Shown here in pieces: positions 1 through 8,784 of a stretch of DNA of 64,000 bases (positions are counted from its first letter, which is position 1; each line of letters opens with the position of its first letter). The notes under the pieces are model-generated. The model made no database searches and was not told the DNA's origin. It saw only the letters and a list, made by a program, of their open reading frames with translations. Source of the stretch: Streptomyces sp. ISL-87 (GTDB taxonomy: Bacteria; Actinomycetota; Actinomycetes; Streptomycetales; Streptomycetaceae); NCBI RefSeq assembly GCF_018614095.1, contig NZ_JAGGOY010000030.1:83090-147089 (forward strand), read 5' to 3'. Position numbers and translations under genes: made by a program.

Positions 1-592
1 ACCCCACGAGAGTGAGTTTCTTGTTCGGGTACTGCCGGCACAGGTTGTTGATGGCACCGTTGATCAGGTCGGTATGGGTGGCGAGCCCGATGGCGCGGTA
101 GCGGCCGTCCCGGGCCTCGTCGGCGTTGTGGCCGAACGCGGTGATGGCCACGGTGTGCTGGGGGGCCACGTTCATGAAGGACCGGAAGTCGCCGGCGTCG
201 AGACCGAGGCCGTGGAGCAGGACGACCAGGTGCGAAGAGGACGTGCGGCGTTCGATGTAGCGCAGTTCGCGGCCGATGACGGCGTGGTCGGACGGGAGAT
301 CGCCGTCGAAGTCGTCGGCGTGGATGTCGAAGGAGCTCGCCACGATCTCCCGGTGGAGTTCCCGGCGGCGCTCCAGCCTTCCCCGGGCCCACCACGCGGC
401 GGAGAACACCGCTGCGGCGGCCAGGACGACGAGCGTGCCGCCGGCCACCACATGGGACCACGTCCAGCCGATCATGTCGCGGGCCTCGTCGCTGTAGATG
501 CCGATGAGGAGGCTGCCCAGACCGCCGGCGCCGGCGATCACGGCCCGGCGCCGGGAGACGAGGGCCGCGAGCTCCTCGGTGTCGAAGGGCAT
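1..592 (-). CDS. Membrane-anchored alpha/beta hydrolase, partial (C-terminus beyond window)
   Basis: Reading leftward from the ATG at 592, the frame stays open to the window edge, so only about the first 197 residues are present. A hydrophobic stretch at about residues 45-68 should anchor the protein in the membrane. It is followed by an alpha/beta hydrolase start with the oxyanion-type motif HGLGLDAGDF, and the window ends right after KKLTLVG, where the nucleophile elbow (G-x-S-x-G) would follow. The same HGLGLDA motif and the same LLVG lead-in occur in the soluble hydrolase at 1957-2802, so the two are paralogues. Its ATG overlaps the stop of the methyltransferase by one base (TGATG), which implies translational coupling. 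Substrate unknown; the catalytic Ser and His cannot be checked here. Confidence 0.75.
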   Translation of the reverse strand, partial: MPFDTEELAALVSRRRAVIAGAGGLGSLLIGIYSDEARDMIGWTWSHVVAGGTLVVLAAAAVFSAAWWARGRLERRRELHREIVASSFDIHADDFDGDLPSDHAVIGRELRYIERRTSSSHLVVLLHGLGLDAGDFRSFMNVAPQHTVAITAFGHNADEARDGRYRAIGLATHTDLINGAINNLCRQYPNKKLTLVG

Positions 593-1644
593 CACGAACT
601 CCGGTCCACGCCGGTCAGTTCGGCGAATCCGGGGCCGGTCGTCACCCGTCCGACGAAGTGGGCGTCGGACACGTCGGCGACGTGGAGCGGGCTCCGCCCG
701 CCGGTCAGATAGCCGCGGACCTGTGCTCCCATGCGGCGCAGTTCGTGGCCGGGCTCCATGCTGAGGAACAGTCCGGGCCGGCCCAGGCTGCTCGTGATGG
801 CTGCGATGACTTTCTCCCTGGTCGGCTCGTCGTACTGGTACAGCACGAAGTTGCAAGTGACCACGTTGATCCGGTGGGTGCGGAGGAAATCGGTGAGGGC
901 GGGCAGGTCGAGGATGTCGAGTGCCGAGATGCCGATACCGCCGGCGGCGGATTCCGTCTGCTCCAGGGACCAGACCACTTCCGAGAAGCGCTCGGTGTAG
1001 TACGCCGAGGGACCGTGGCAGGAGCGCACCCAGTCCAGGGTCGGCAGCGGTGGGGCGTCGACGCCGTAGCGTGCCGTCAGCGGGATGGGCCGGAAGCGCG
1101 GCGCCTGCGGGTCCCACTCCAGGCCGGGAGCGAAGCGTTCGAACACGGCGCGGTTGTTCAGCTGCCGGGGCAGCAGTCCGATGCCGGTCCCCATGTCGAG
1201 CAGGCGTACCTCGTTGATGCGGTGGTGCTCGGCGTAAGCGCCCAGGACGAGCTGGGGCACCAGAAAACGGCGGGCACCGGTATAGGAGTTGGACTGTTCG
1301 GTGACGACGGAGGTGATCTCGTCGTGGTGCCGGCGCAAGGCCTCCGCCAGCAGGTTCGCGCGCTCCGCGGCCGGCAGTTCGGGCTCGAAGACCGCGGCGG
1401 CCCGGGGATTGTTCACGGCCACGACGCGCAGGGCGATGCCCAGTAACGTGATCAGGTGAGAATCGCTCATCAGTGGTCGGGAGCGCCATACGGCGGCCAG
1501 CAGTTGATCCACGGAAGGGTCGGGACCGGCCTCGGCCAGCAGTGCCATTGACTCGTGGACCACGGACCAGCCGTGGTTGCCCTGTTGGTGCAGTTGCATG
1601 TCGGTCAGCGTGCGCAGAAGCAGGTCTTTGCGGTCGGACATCAT
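592..1644 (-). CDS. SAM-dependent methyltransferase-like protein
   Basis: About 350 residues. SAM-binding motif I is visible as LLDMGTGIGLLP near residues 148-159, and a Rossmann-type strand NVVTCNFVLYQY followed by GLFLSMEPG fits the later part of a class I methyltransferase fold. The N-terminal ~120 residues are helical and match no domain I can name. I chose the double ATG at 1644/1641 because GAGAGGGG lies 6-9 bases upstream; the frame is open further but without a comparable ribosome binding site. One leucine codon (about 1444, in the ITLLGI segment) is TTA, so translation may depend on the bldA tRNA. It is the first gene of a two-gene unit with the membrane hydrolase. The acceptor substrate is not evident. 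Confidence 0.7.
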   Translation of the reverse strand: MMSDRKDLLLRTLTDMQLHQQGNHGWSVVHESMALLAEAGPDPSVDQLLAAVWRSRPLMSDSHLITLLGIALRVVAVNNPRAAAVFEPELPAAERANLLAEALRRHHDEITSVVTEQSNSYTGARRFLVPQLVLGAYAEHHRINEVRLLDMGTGIGLLPRQLNNRAVFERFAPGLEWDPQAPRFRPIPLTARYGVDAPPLPTLDWVRSCHGPSAYYTERFSEVVWSLEQTESAAGGIGISALDILDLPALTDFLRTHRINVVTCNFVLYQYDEPTREKVIAAITSSLGRPGLFLSMEPGHELRRMGAQVRGYLTGGRSPLHVADVSDAHFVGRVTTGPGFAELTGVDRSS

Positions 1645-1956
1645 CGGTGTGCCCCTCTCGTTCGACTGATTCGACCTGTTCGTCAGCTCTGGTGGAACGG
1701 AAGGCCGGGCGACGGTCACCGAGGTGGGACAGTCCGCTGGTAGGACCGGAATCGACGATATTTTTCTCCGCCAATACGGCAGCCGGGCGACTATCATCTG
1801 ATGAGGCCTGAGGATTCGCAATGGTGTCCAGTGCGCCGCCGAGTCCCTTCCCCGCGCTGGATCCTAGTGAGCATATGCATTCCGGCACATGTCACGCAGT
1901 GTTGGTCTAGAGTCACTGGCGCACCTGCCGCACACATCTGCCAGAGGAAGGTCTCG
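1645..1956. promoter_or_regulatory. Divergent intergenic region
   Basis: 312 bases between the methyltransferase unit (left) and the soluble hydrolase (right), so it must hold promoters in both directions. It contains an AT-richer tract (gatatttttc near 1757) and a GCATATGC palindrome at 1871-1878. The hydrolase ribosome binding site AGAGGAAGG is at 1943-1951. I see no convincing operator or RNA element. Confidence 0.35.
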
Positions 1957-2802
1957 ATGGCCTCTACGTTGGTATCCGGTCATGTGATCGATGAGCGAAC
2001 ATCGACCGGCCTGAGGTATCTCGAACGCAAGGCCAACTCGGACACTCTGACGGTCTTCTTCCACGGCCTCGGACTCGACGCCACGGACTACCTCGGCTAT
2101 CTCCGCAGGCACGACAGCCACAGCATCGCGCTGAACCTGCGCGGCTATGAGCCGGACGGGGCGGACGGGCTCCCGCCGGTCAGGCTCGCCGCGCACATCC
2201 GGATGGCCGCCGCCTTCGTCGAGGAGGTGAGCCGGGAGAACGCGGACAAGAAGGTCCTCCTGGTCGGGTTCTCGCTCGGCGCCGACCTCATCCTGCAACT
2301 CGCCGAGCACTGGCAGAGCCGGGGGCTGGCAGCGCCTCCGATCCACGCGGCAGTGCTCCTCGACCCCAACGTCAACCAATCGACGATGACCATCTCGCGG
2401 CTCTTCGCGGAAGCCGATCCCCATGATCCGGTACCGGCCTTCAAGCGGCTGGTCAATCTCGCCCCGGACAAGGACGGATTCCGATCACTCTGCCACTACC
2501 TGGCGAAAGTCGCACCCAAGGATTTCGGACAGCTATCGCAATTGTCCCGGGACATGATCACCTATTGGGGCCCGACGGGATATGACCAGTTCGGAACTCG
2601 CCTGCACAATGTGACCCAAGTGGCCGATCATGTAAGACTCGTCCTGTCCGCCGCATATCGGGAGCACCTTCCGGCCATGGACGCGGCGGTACGGCGGTGT
2701 GGCGACGGTGACAGGATTTCCGTCGAACTCACCCAGCTCGATCACTTCGATTTGATCGGTGAGGAGACACTCGCGCGCGAATTGGCGCCGTTCACCGGAT
2801 GA
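1957..2802 (+). CDS. Alpha/beta hydrolase
   Basis: 281 residues, cytoplasmic, no signal peptide. Family marks: oxyanion region HGLGLDATDY (residues 36-45), nucleophile elbow GFSLG with Ser106, and a C-terminal LDHFD with His263 as the likely catalytic histidine. ATG at 1957 is chosen for AGAGGAAGG just upstream; an in-frame start at 1801 would add a tail with no hydrolase character. It is divergent from the methyltransferase/membrane-hydrolase unit and paralogous to the membrane hydrolase at 1-592. The fold covers lipases, esterases and thioesterases, and nothing here fixes the substrate. A role in tailoring or releasing a small molecule together with the methyltransferase is inference. Confidence 0.75.
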   Translation: MASTLVSGHVIDERTSTGLRYLERKANSDTLTVFFHGLGLDATDYLGYLRRHDSHSIALNLRGYEPDGADGLPPVRLAAHIRMAAAFVEEVSRENADKKVLLVGFSLGADLILQLAEHWQSRGLAAPPIHAAVLLDPNVNQSTMTISRLFAEADPHDPVPAFKRLVNLAPDKDGFRSLCHYLAKVAPKDFGQLSQLSRDMITYWGPTGYDQFGTRLHNVTQVADHVRLVLSAAYREHLPAMDAAVRRCGDGDRISVELTQLDHFDLIGEETLARELAPFTG

Positions 2803-2808
2803 GGTGCG

Positions 2809-3606
2809 TCAGTTCGCGCCCCAGCCGCCGTCCAGGGGGATGGACGTTCCGGTGATGTAGCCGGTGTGGGGCCCGCACAGCCACAGGGCCGCCGCCGCGA
2901 CCTCCTCGGGCTCGATCAGCCGTTTGATGGCGGACCGGGTCAGGAGCACGTCGGAGAGGACATCGCCGGGGCTGATGCCGTGCGCGGCGGCCTGGTCCGT
3001 GATCTGGTCCTCGACCAAGGGCGTACGCACATAGCCGGGGCTGATGCAGTTGCTGGTCACGCCGTACGGGGCGCTCTCGATCGCGGTGACCTTGCTCAGC
3101 CCCTCCAGGCCGTGCTTGGCCGCGACGTAGGCGGACTTGTAGGCGCTGGCCCGCAGCCCGTGAACGCTGGAGATGTTGACGACGCGGCCCCACCCGCCGG
3201 CGTACATGTGCGGCAGCGTGCGGCGCAGCAGCAGGAACGGCGCGGTGACCATCACCTGCTGGATCAGGGCGAAGCGCTCGGGCGGGAACTCCGTGATGGG
3301 GCAGACGTGCTGGAGGCCGGCGCTGTTGACCAGGATGTCCACGGCGGCGGGCAGCGCCGCGACGGCCGCCGGGTCGGACAGGTCCGCGGTGTGTGCCTGC
3401 CCGCCCACGGCGTCGGCCACGGACTCGGCCGACTCCCCGTCCCTGTCCACCACGTGCACGGTGGCTCCGGCCGCGGCCAGGGCCACCGCGCAGGCCCGGC
3501 CGATGCCGCTGCCTCCGCCGGTGACCAGCGCGACGCGCCCCCGCAGATCCACACCGTCGGGGCCGGCCGGAGAGTTCGGGCGCAAGGCAGGGGATTCGCT
3601 CGTCAT
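2809..3606 (-). CDS. SDR-family dehydrogenase, 3-hydroxybutyrate dehydrogenase-like
   Basis: 265 residues, classical short-chain dehydrogenase. Cofactor motif TGGGSGIG at 29-36, NSAG at 94-97, Ser146/147, and YxxxK with Tyr160 and Lys164. The segment NSAGLQHVCPITEFP closely resembles D-3-hydroxybutyrate dehydrogenases, which interconvert 3-hydroxybutyrate and acetoacetate with NAD; DRD after strand 2 is consistent with NAD preference. The ATG at 3606 gives the usual ~260-residue length but has a poor ribosome binding site; an upstream in-frame ATG near 3643 would add about 12 residues. It converges on the hydrolase at 2802, with only six bases between them. It could instead act on another beta-hydroxy acid. 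Confidence 0.75.
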   Translation of the reverse strand: MTSESPALRPNSPAGPDGVDLRGRVALVTGGGSGIGRACAVALAAAGATVHVVDRDGESAESVADAVGGQAHTADLSDPAAVAALPAAVDILVNSAGLQHVCPITEFPPERFALIQQVMVTAPFLLLRRTLPHMYAGGWGRVVNISSVHGLRASAYKSAYVAAKHGLEGLSKVTAIESAPYGVTSNCISPGYVRTPLVEDQITDQAAAHGISPGDVLSDVLLTRSAIKRLIEPEEVAAAALWLCGPHTGYITGTSIPLDGGWGAN

Positions 3607-3708
3607 GGCGAAACAGTAGGCACCCCCGAGGACATCGCCCATGGCGCGCGACGCCACACTCACGGAGCCCGCCATGGCGCACCCGCACACACCCTCCGGC
3701 CGGGCCTG

Positions 3709-3943
3709 TCACCTCTGGGCCGCGGCAAGCCCCAGCCGTGCCGTACAGGCGACGATCAGTACGTTGGCCTGCGGGTAGGCGGTGCACAAGTCGTGCGCCC
3801 GGTTGACGGCCGCGCGCGGCGTTCAGGATCGCCTCCTCACTGGCGGCGCAGTGAACGGAGCCGTCCTTGGCCAGAGTCGGCGGCTCGTAGGGTCGGTCGG
3901 GATCGGCGAGCCAGTTACCGAGAGTGGCGATGTGATAGAGCAT
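3709..3943 (-). pseudogene. DUF952-like fragment with frameshift
   Basis: From the ATG at 3943 the frame encodes MLYHIATLGNW, then a PPTLAKDGSVHC segment and AASEEAI. This resembles the N-terminal half of DUF952 proteins, which begin with a YHI-x-W start and a GF/S-IHC motif. At about 3810 that frame becomes arginine-rich, while the +1 frame reads VNRAHDLCTAYPQ, then NVLIVACTARLGL, and stops at 3709. That looks like a single-base frameshift plus loss of the usual C-terminal half. It starts 25 bases after the ABC exporter operon stop, on the same strand. Either a decayed gene or an unrelated small protein. Confidence 0.4.
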
Positions 3944-3967
3944 GCGGCAGTTATAGCGGCCTGGCGA

Positions 3968-5794
3968 TCAAGCTCCCGCCGCCCCGGCCGCCTCCGCCCC
4001 GGGGTTGTCGGCGCCGCCGTCGCCGTGCCACGAGCGCCACAGGGCGGCGTAGGTCCCGCCCGCGGCGACGAGTTCCTCGTGGCTGCCGAGTTCCGTCAGC
4101 CGTCCCCCGTCCATCACCGCCACCCGGTCGGCGTCGTGGGCGGTGTGCAGACGGTGCGCGATGGCGATGACCGTGCGCCCTTTCAGGACGGCGGCGAGCG
4201 CGCGCTCCGTACGCCGGGCCGTCCGCGGATCGAGCAGGGCCGTGGCCTCGTCCAGGATGAGCGTGTGGGGGTCCGCCAGCACCACGCGCGCCAGGCTGAG
4301 CTGCTGCGCCTGCGATCCGTCCAGCTGATGCCCCCGCGCACCCAATTCGGCGTCCAGCCCCCGCGGCAGCCGCTCCGCCCAGTCGGCGCCGACGGCCGTC
4401 AGCGCCCGCGTGAGCTCGGCATCGGTCGCGTCGGGTGCGGCGAGCAGCAGGTTGTCCCGTAGCGTGCCGAAGAAGACATGGTGCTCCTGGGTGACCAGGA
4501 CGACCTGGCGGCGCAGGGTCTGCGGCGGCAGATCGGAGACGGGGACGCCGCCCACCGACACCGTGCCGGCACTCGGAGTGTCGATTCCCGCGAGCAGTCT
4601 GCTCAAGGTGGACTTGCCCGCACCGGACCGGCCCACCACGGCGAGGCGTTCACCCGGTCGTACGGTGAGATCGACACCGCGGACCACATCGCTCTTCCCG
4701 TCGTACGAGTAGTGGACGCCGCTCAGCTCGATCCGATCGCCGCCCGGCCGGGCGCTCGGCCCGGCGGCGGGCGCGGCGCCGGCCCCGCTGTCGAGTGCCA
4801 CGCCCAGCCCTTCGACGCGGGCGAAGGAAGCGCCGCTGCTCTGCAGCTGCTCCACCCACTGCAAGATCATGTCCAGCGGCTCCGCCAGCTGCCGCAGGTA
4901 CAGGACCGCGGCGACCACCGCGCCGAGCGTGACCATGCCGCGTTCCAGCAGCAGAGCGCCGACCAGCAGAGCGCCGACCACGGGAAGGACATGGGAGGTG
5001 TCGACGGAGGGGAAGAGCACACTGCGCAGCGAGAGGGTGCGCATGCGGGTGCGATGGCTGTGCTCGATCCTCTTCAGCGACGCGGCGATGTGACGCTCCT
5101 CAAGCCCGAACGCCTCGATCGTGCGCGCACCGGAAGCGGTCACGGACAGCTGCTCGGCCAGAGCCGAGTTGCCCGCCCCCTCCGCCAGATACGCGGCATG
5201 CGCCCGGCGCAGGTACCAGCGCGTCGCGAACCAGATGCCGACGAGTCCGGCGAGGCCGCACACACCGAGCAGCGGATCGAGGAGGAACACGGCGGCAAGG
5301 ATCAGCGGTGCCTGGATCCCGGCGATGAACAGATCGGGTCCCGCGTCCCGCACAGCGGTTCCCACCGCACCGACATCGCTGGTCCCGCGCACCGTCAGGT
5401 CGCCCGTGCCCGCCCGCTCGACCACCGACACCGGCAGGGCGAGGGCACGGTCGACGAACCGCTCGCGCACCCGGGCCAGGGTCCGCTCGCCGAAGCGGTA
5501 CCCGACCAGCCGGGCCCAGCGGGCCAGCAGGAGCTGCGCCACCGCGGATATGAGGACACCGACCGCCAGCCGGTCGACGGTGCTCACCGTCGCCCCGGCC
5601 TGGACCTCGTTGACGATTCGACCGAGCAGCCAGGGCCCCGCGAGTCCGGCGGCCACGGCCAGCGTGTTCAGGGCGAGCATCGCCGCGAAGGCGTAGCGGT
5701 CCTGCCGTATGAGGCCGCAGGCCGCGCTCACGAGCCGCGCTCGCGCCGCGACGGGCAACGCATGTCCGTCGGCGCTCCGGCTACGGCCGCTCAT
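3968..5794 (-). CDS. ABC exporter subunit (TMD-NBD) with intact Walker motifs and altered signature
   Basis: 608 residues: six-helix ABC exporter membrane domain (~30-320), then an ATPase domain. Walker A GRSGAGKS at 388-395, Q-loop Gln436, Walker B TLILDE at 511-516 and H-loop His547 are intact. The signature is LDGSQ (491-495) instead of LSGGQ. Its start overlaps the stop of the partner exporter gene by four bases (ATGA at 5791-5794), so the two are translated together. In a heterodimer this subunit would supply the ATP-hydrolysing Walker residues while the partner supplies a good signature. Substrate unknown; neighbouring methyltransferase and hydrolase genes suggest export of a small molecule. 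Confidence 0.85.
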   Translation of the reverse strand: MSGRSRSADGHALPVAARARLVSAACGLIRQDRYAFAAMLALNTLAVAAGLAGPWLLGRIVNEVQAGATVSTVDRLAVGVLISAVAQLLLARWARLVGYRFGERTLARVRERFVDRALALPVSVVERAGTGDLTVRGTSDVGAVGTAVRDAGPDLFIAGIQAPLILAAVFLLDPLLGVCGLAGLVGIWFATRWYLRRAHAAYLAEGAGNSALAEQLSVTASGARTIEAFGLEERHIAASLKRIEHSHRTRMRTLSLRSVLFPSVDTSHVLPVVGALLVGALLLERGMVTLGAVVAAVLYLRQLAEPLDMILQWVEQLQSSGASFARVEGLGVALDSGAGAAPAAGPSARPGGDRIELSGVHYSYDGKSDVVRGVDLTVRPGERLAVVGRSGAGKSTLSRLLAGIDTPSAGTVSVGGVPVSDLPPQTLRRQVVLVTQEHHVFFGTLRDNLLLAAPDATDAELTRALTAVGADWAERLPRGLDAELGARGHQLDGSQAQQLSLARVVLADPHTLILDEATALLDPRTARRTERALAAVLKGRTVIAIAHRLHTAHDADRVAVMDGGRLTELGSHEELVAAGGTYAALWRSWHGDGGADNPGAEAAGAAGA

Positions 5795-7608
5795 CGGGCA
5801 CTCTCCTCGGTCCGGAGCTCGTGGCGGCGGGCCCCCTGGCCCGGTACGGCGACGCTCTCCTCGTCCGCTTCACGGGACACCAGCCGGCGGTACCCGGGCT
5901 CGGCGGCCAGGAGCGCGCGGTGCGTCCCGGTGGCGGCGACCCGGCCGTCGACGAGATAGCAGACGGTGTCCGCCCCGTCGAGCACCAGCGGCGAGGTGGT
6001 GGTGACGACCGTCGTCAGACCGGCCCGATGCGTGCGCAGCCCGGAGGTGACGGCGGCTTCGGTGTGCGCGTCGACAGCGGAGGTGGGTTCGACGGCCAGC
6101 AGGATCTCGGGTGCGGCGAGCAGCGCCCGGGCCAGCCGGACGCGCTGGCGCTGGCCGCCGGACAGGTTGCGCCCCTGTGAGGTGACGGCGGAGTCGAGCC
6201 CGTCTGGCAGACCGAGGACGATGTCACGGGCCATCGCCGCGTCGACGGCGCGCTCCACGGCGCCGGCCGGGCGGTCCGTACGGCCGCTGACCAGCTCGCG
6301 CAGCGAGCCGGCGAACAGCGCGGCCGCGTTGTCGGCCACCAGGATCCGTTCGCGTACCTGGGTCAGGGCGATGTCACGCAGCGGAACTCCGCCCCACGTG
6401 CTCTGCGAGTCGACGAAGCGGCCGAGGCGTTCCACCACGGTCGCCGACTCCCCGGGCCGGGCGGACGCCAGCGCCGTGAACCGGCCGGGTGCCACCTCGA
6501 CACCGGAGACGGGATCGTGCAGTACGGACGCCCCGTCCGGTGCGTCCAGCCCTGCCGCGGGATCGTCGGAGCTCGGCTGGAGAGCGAGGAACCGGATGAG
6601 CCTGCGGGCGGCGACCTGGCCGCGGCTGAGGTCGTATCCGCCCTCGATGAAGGACGACACGGGGACGACCAGCACCGCGGTGTAGCCGTAGACGGACACC
6701 AGCTGGCCCGTGGTGATGGAGCCTTCCGCCGCCATGCGGGCTGCCAGCCAGGTCACGGCGGCGAGGAAGACCGTAGGCAGCCCGACGGCGAGTGCCTGGA
6801 TCCAGCTGGTGACCGTGCCGACCCGGTATCCCTCGGCCTGGACCGCCCGTGAATGACCGCGGTACCGCTCGGCGTAGGCCTCCTTGCCGCCGAGACCGCC
6901 CAGCACGCGCAGCCCCTCGACCAGGTCGACCAGGCGGGTGGTGAGGAGGCCCTGCTGGTCCCGGTACGCGGTCTCGGCGCCCTGCAGACGTCCCATCAGC
7001 GGGCCGACCAGCACCGCGAGTACCGGTACGCCCAGCAGGACCACGACGGCGAGGAGCGGCGAGACGGACAGCAGCAGGGCCGCCACCACGAGGTACGCGA
7101 GGGCGGCCCCCACGCCCGGTCCGGTGATGGTCAGCACGCTGGCGATCTGCGCCACATCGCCGAAGCCGATGGCGAGGACCTCGCTGGACGACATCCGTCG
7201 TGGGAGGACGGCACCGAGCCGGGTCGCGTGCTCGGTCACGACACGCACCGAGCGGAACGCGGCGTCCATCCGGACCTTCGTCATGACGCGGTGCCGCATG
7301 ATGGCCAGCCAGGCGTTCAGCACACCGACACCGAGCAGCGCGGCCGTCCAGCCCAGCAGCACCGAGGACCGGCCGGGCGTCAGACCGTCGTCGATGGCCC
7401 GTGACAGCAGGTACGGAGGCAGCATCAGGGCCACCATCCACCCGCTGCCCAGCAGCGAACCGGCGAGCACCCGGCGGCGCTGGCAGGTGATCAGCCACCA
7501 GATGTATCTCAGAGGGCCGGTTGTGTCCGGTCTCCCGGGGTGGAGCGAGGGATCGGCCATCGGGTGGACGCGCCCGCGCCCGGCCGTGCGCACGCTGGAC
7601 TCGGTCAT
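5791..7608 (-). CDS. ABC exporter subunit with degenerate Walker A/B and intact signature
   Basis: 605 residues with the same TMD-NBD layout as its downstream partner. The signature LSGGQ (482-486) is perfect, but the Walker A position reads ASARPGESATV (about 381-391) with no lysine, Walker B is ILLAVE (502-507) with Val in place of the Asp, and the H-loop position is TTT (~536-538) rather than His. This subunit should not hydrolyse ATP alone. Paired with the 3968-5794 product it gives one complete composite site and one fully degenerate site, an extreme form of the asymmetric heterodimeric exporters. GAGGGGACC lies upstream of the ATG at 7608. First gene of the pair. Confidence 0.85.
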   Translation of the reverse strand: MTESSVRTAGRGRVHPMADPSLHPGRPDTTGPLRYIWWLITCQRRRVLAGSLLGSGWMVALMLPPYLLSRAIDDGLTPGRSSVLLGWTAALLGVGVLNAWLAIMRHRVMTKVRMDAAFRSVRVVTEHATRLGAVLPRRMSSSEVLAIGFGDVAQIASVLTITGPGVGAALAYLVVAALLLSVSPLLAVVVLLGVPVLAVLVGPLMGRLQGAETAYRDQQGLLTTRLVDLVEGLRVLGGLGGKEAYAERYRGHSRAVQAEGYRVGTVTSWIQALAVGLPTVFLAAVTWLAARMAAEGSITTGQLVSVYGYTAVLVVPVSSFIEGGYDLSRGQVAARRLIRFLALQPSSDDPAAGLDAPDGASVLHDPVSGVEVAPGRFTALASARPGESATVVERLGRFVDSQSTWGGVPLRDIALTQVRERILVADNAAALFAGSLRELVSGRTDRPAGAVERAVDAAMARDIVLGLPDGLDSAVTSQGRNLSGGQRQRVRLARALLAAPEILLAVEPTSAVDAHTEAAVTSGLRTHRAGLTTVVTTTSPLVLDGADTVCYLVDGRVAATGTHRALLAAEPGYRRLVSREADEESVAVPGQGARRHELRTEESAR

Positions 7609-7718
7609 CGCTGGTGGTCCCCTCCCTCGCGCCGTGGTCCACCGTCCGAGAACCGGACCCGGCCATCAAGATCATGATGGCGCGGATCCGGCTCCCGCAA
7701 CAGCCCCGGCGCCCCACC

Positions 7719-8609
7719 TCAGCTGCGCACGACCATGTCCTCGAAGGACTCGAGGCGCTTCCAGCGCTCGGCGGGCGCGCGGGTCACGGGCATGAGGTCC
7801 GCGCCGGGCAGCGGCCCGAAGTCGAGGCCGGTGAGCTGGACGATGTCGGTGACCGGCACCTGGAAAGTGCGGAAGGCCCCGAGCGGCGGCGGATCGCCGG
7901 GCTTGGCGCCGGCCATCGCACGCTCGTAGTCACGGGTGAGGTCGGGGCTCTGGTCGAGGATGTACGCGGTCGAGGCGAGCTTGCCGCCCTGGATGAACGC
8001 GGCCACCTTCCAGAACCGCAGCGGTACCTGCATGCCCCGGTAGGGCGGGTCGGAGTCGTGCAGGACCGGGCCGGTCATCACACTCAGCTTGCGGTCGAAC
8101 TCGGCGGCGTGGTCGAGGAGGTAGTTCTCCAGGCCCTGCCACAGCTGCTTGCCCTGGTTGAAGACGTCCGCCTGGGGGGCGGCATTGGTGAAGTGGAACG
8201 TGTCGACGTTGGCGCGGTTGGCCTCCGCCGTGGCGCCCCAGACTGGGTCCAGGCGGCGCACGAGGTGGCCGCGGTCCAGGGGGTTGTCGCGGTAGATGTC
8301 GTTCCCGCACTGGTGCGCCTGCGGCACCCGGGGGTCGAACTCCCACTTGTCGTCACGGGGCACGTCCTCGAGGATCTTCGCGCCGTCGATGCAGACGGCG
8401 GTGGAGGCGGCCAGCCGGCGGTCGGGGCGGAACACGACGGAGAAGTGCGTGTAGGGGAGGACGACGGTCTTGATCCCGGCGGTGGAGGGCTTTGGGAGGG
8501 GGATCGTCGGACCGAGGAACGCCGGGTCGTAGCCGGTGCGGTCGTCCAGGCCGGTGCGGGGGGTCGCGGAGGTCGCCGTCGGATCCGGTGGCGTCTCAAT
8601 TGCGTTCAT
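7719..8609 (-). CDS. DNA/RNA non-specific endonuclease (NUC1 family)
   Basis: 296 residues. The NUC1/Serratia-nuclease signature is clear: DRGH at 112-115 (general base His115), TNAAPQ at 141-146, Asn151 as the likely metal ligand, then W157 and L160-E161. The enzyme family cleaves single- and double-stranded DNA and RNA with Mg2+. No Sec signal peptide, lipobox or membrane segment is visible, unlike most streptomycete extracellular nucleases of this family, so it may act inside the cell, be exported by another route, or have a different start. It is divergent from the EEP-fold hydrolase and ends 110 bases before the ABC exporter start. Confidence 0.85.
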   Translation of the reverse strand: MNAIETPPDPTATSATPRTGLDDRTGYDPAFLGPTIPLPKPSTAGIKTVVLPYTHFSVVFRPDRRLAASTAVCIDGAKILEDVPRDDKWEFDPRVPQAHQCGNDIYRDNPLDRGHLVRRLDPVWGATAEANRANVDTFHFTNAAPQADVFNQGKQLWQGLENYLLDHAAEFDRKLSVMTGPVLHDSDPPYRGMQVPLRFWKVAAFIQGGKLASTAYILDQSPDLTRDYERAMAGAKPGDPPPLGAFRTFQVPVTDIVQLTGLDFGPLPGADLMPVTRAPAERWKRLESFEDMVVRS

Positions 8610-8784
8610 AATATGGGATTACCACGCACGAGGGATCATTCACGGTGCCGCGCGCCCGGCCACCCGAACAGCGGTCCGGCCGGGCGGGAACCGGATCGCC
8701 GGCCCCTGCGTCGTCGTACGGTGCGGTGTCGTGCACGTGATCACGACGCGAGGAGGTGCCGAACCGGAGAAGCATGGGCGGACG

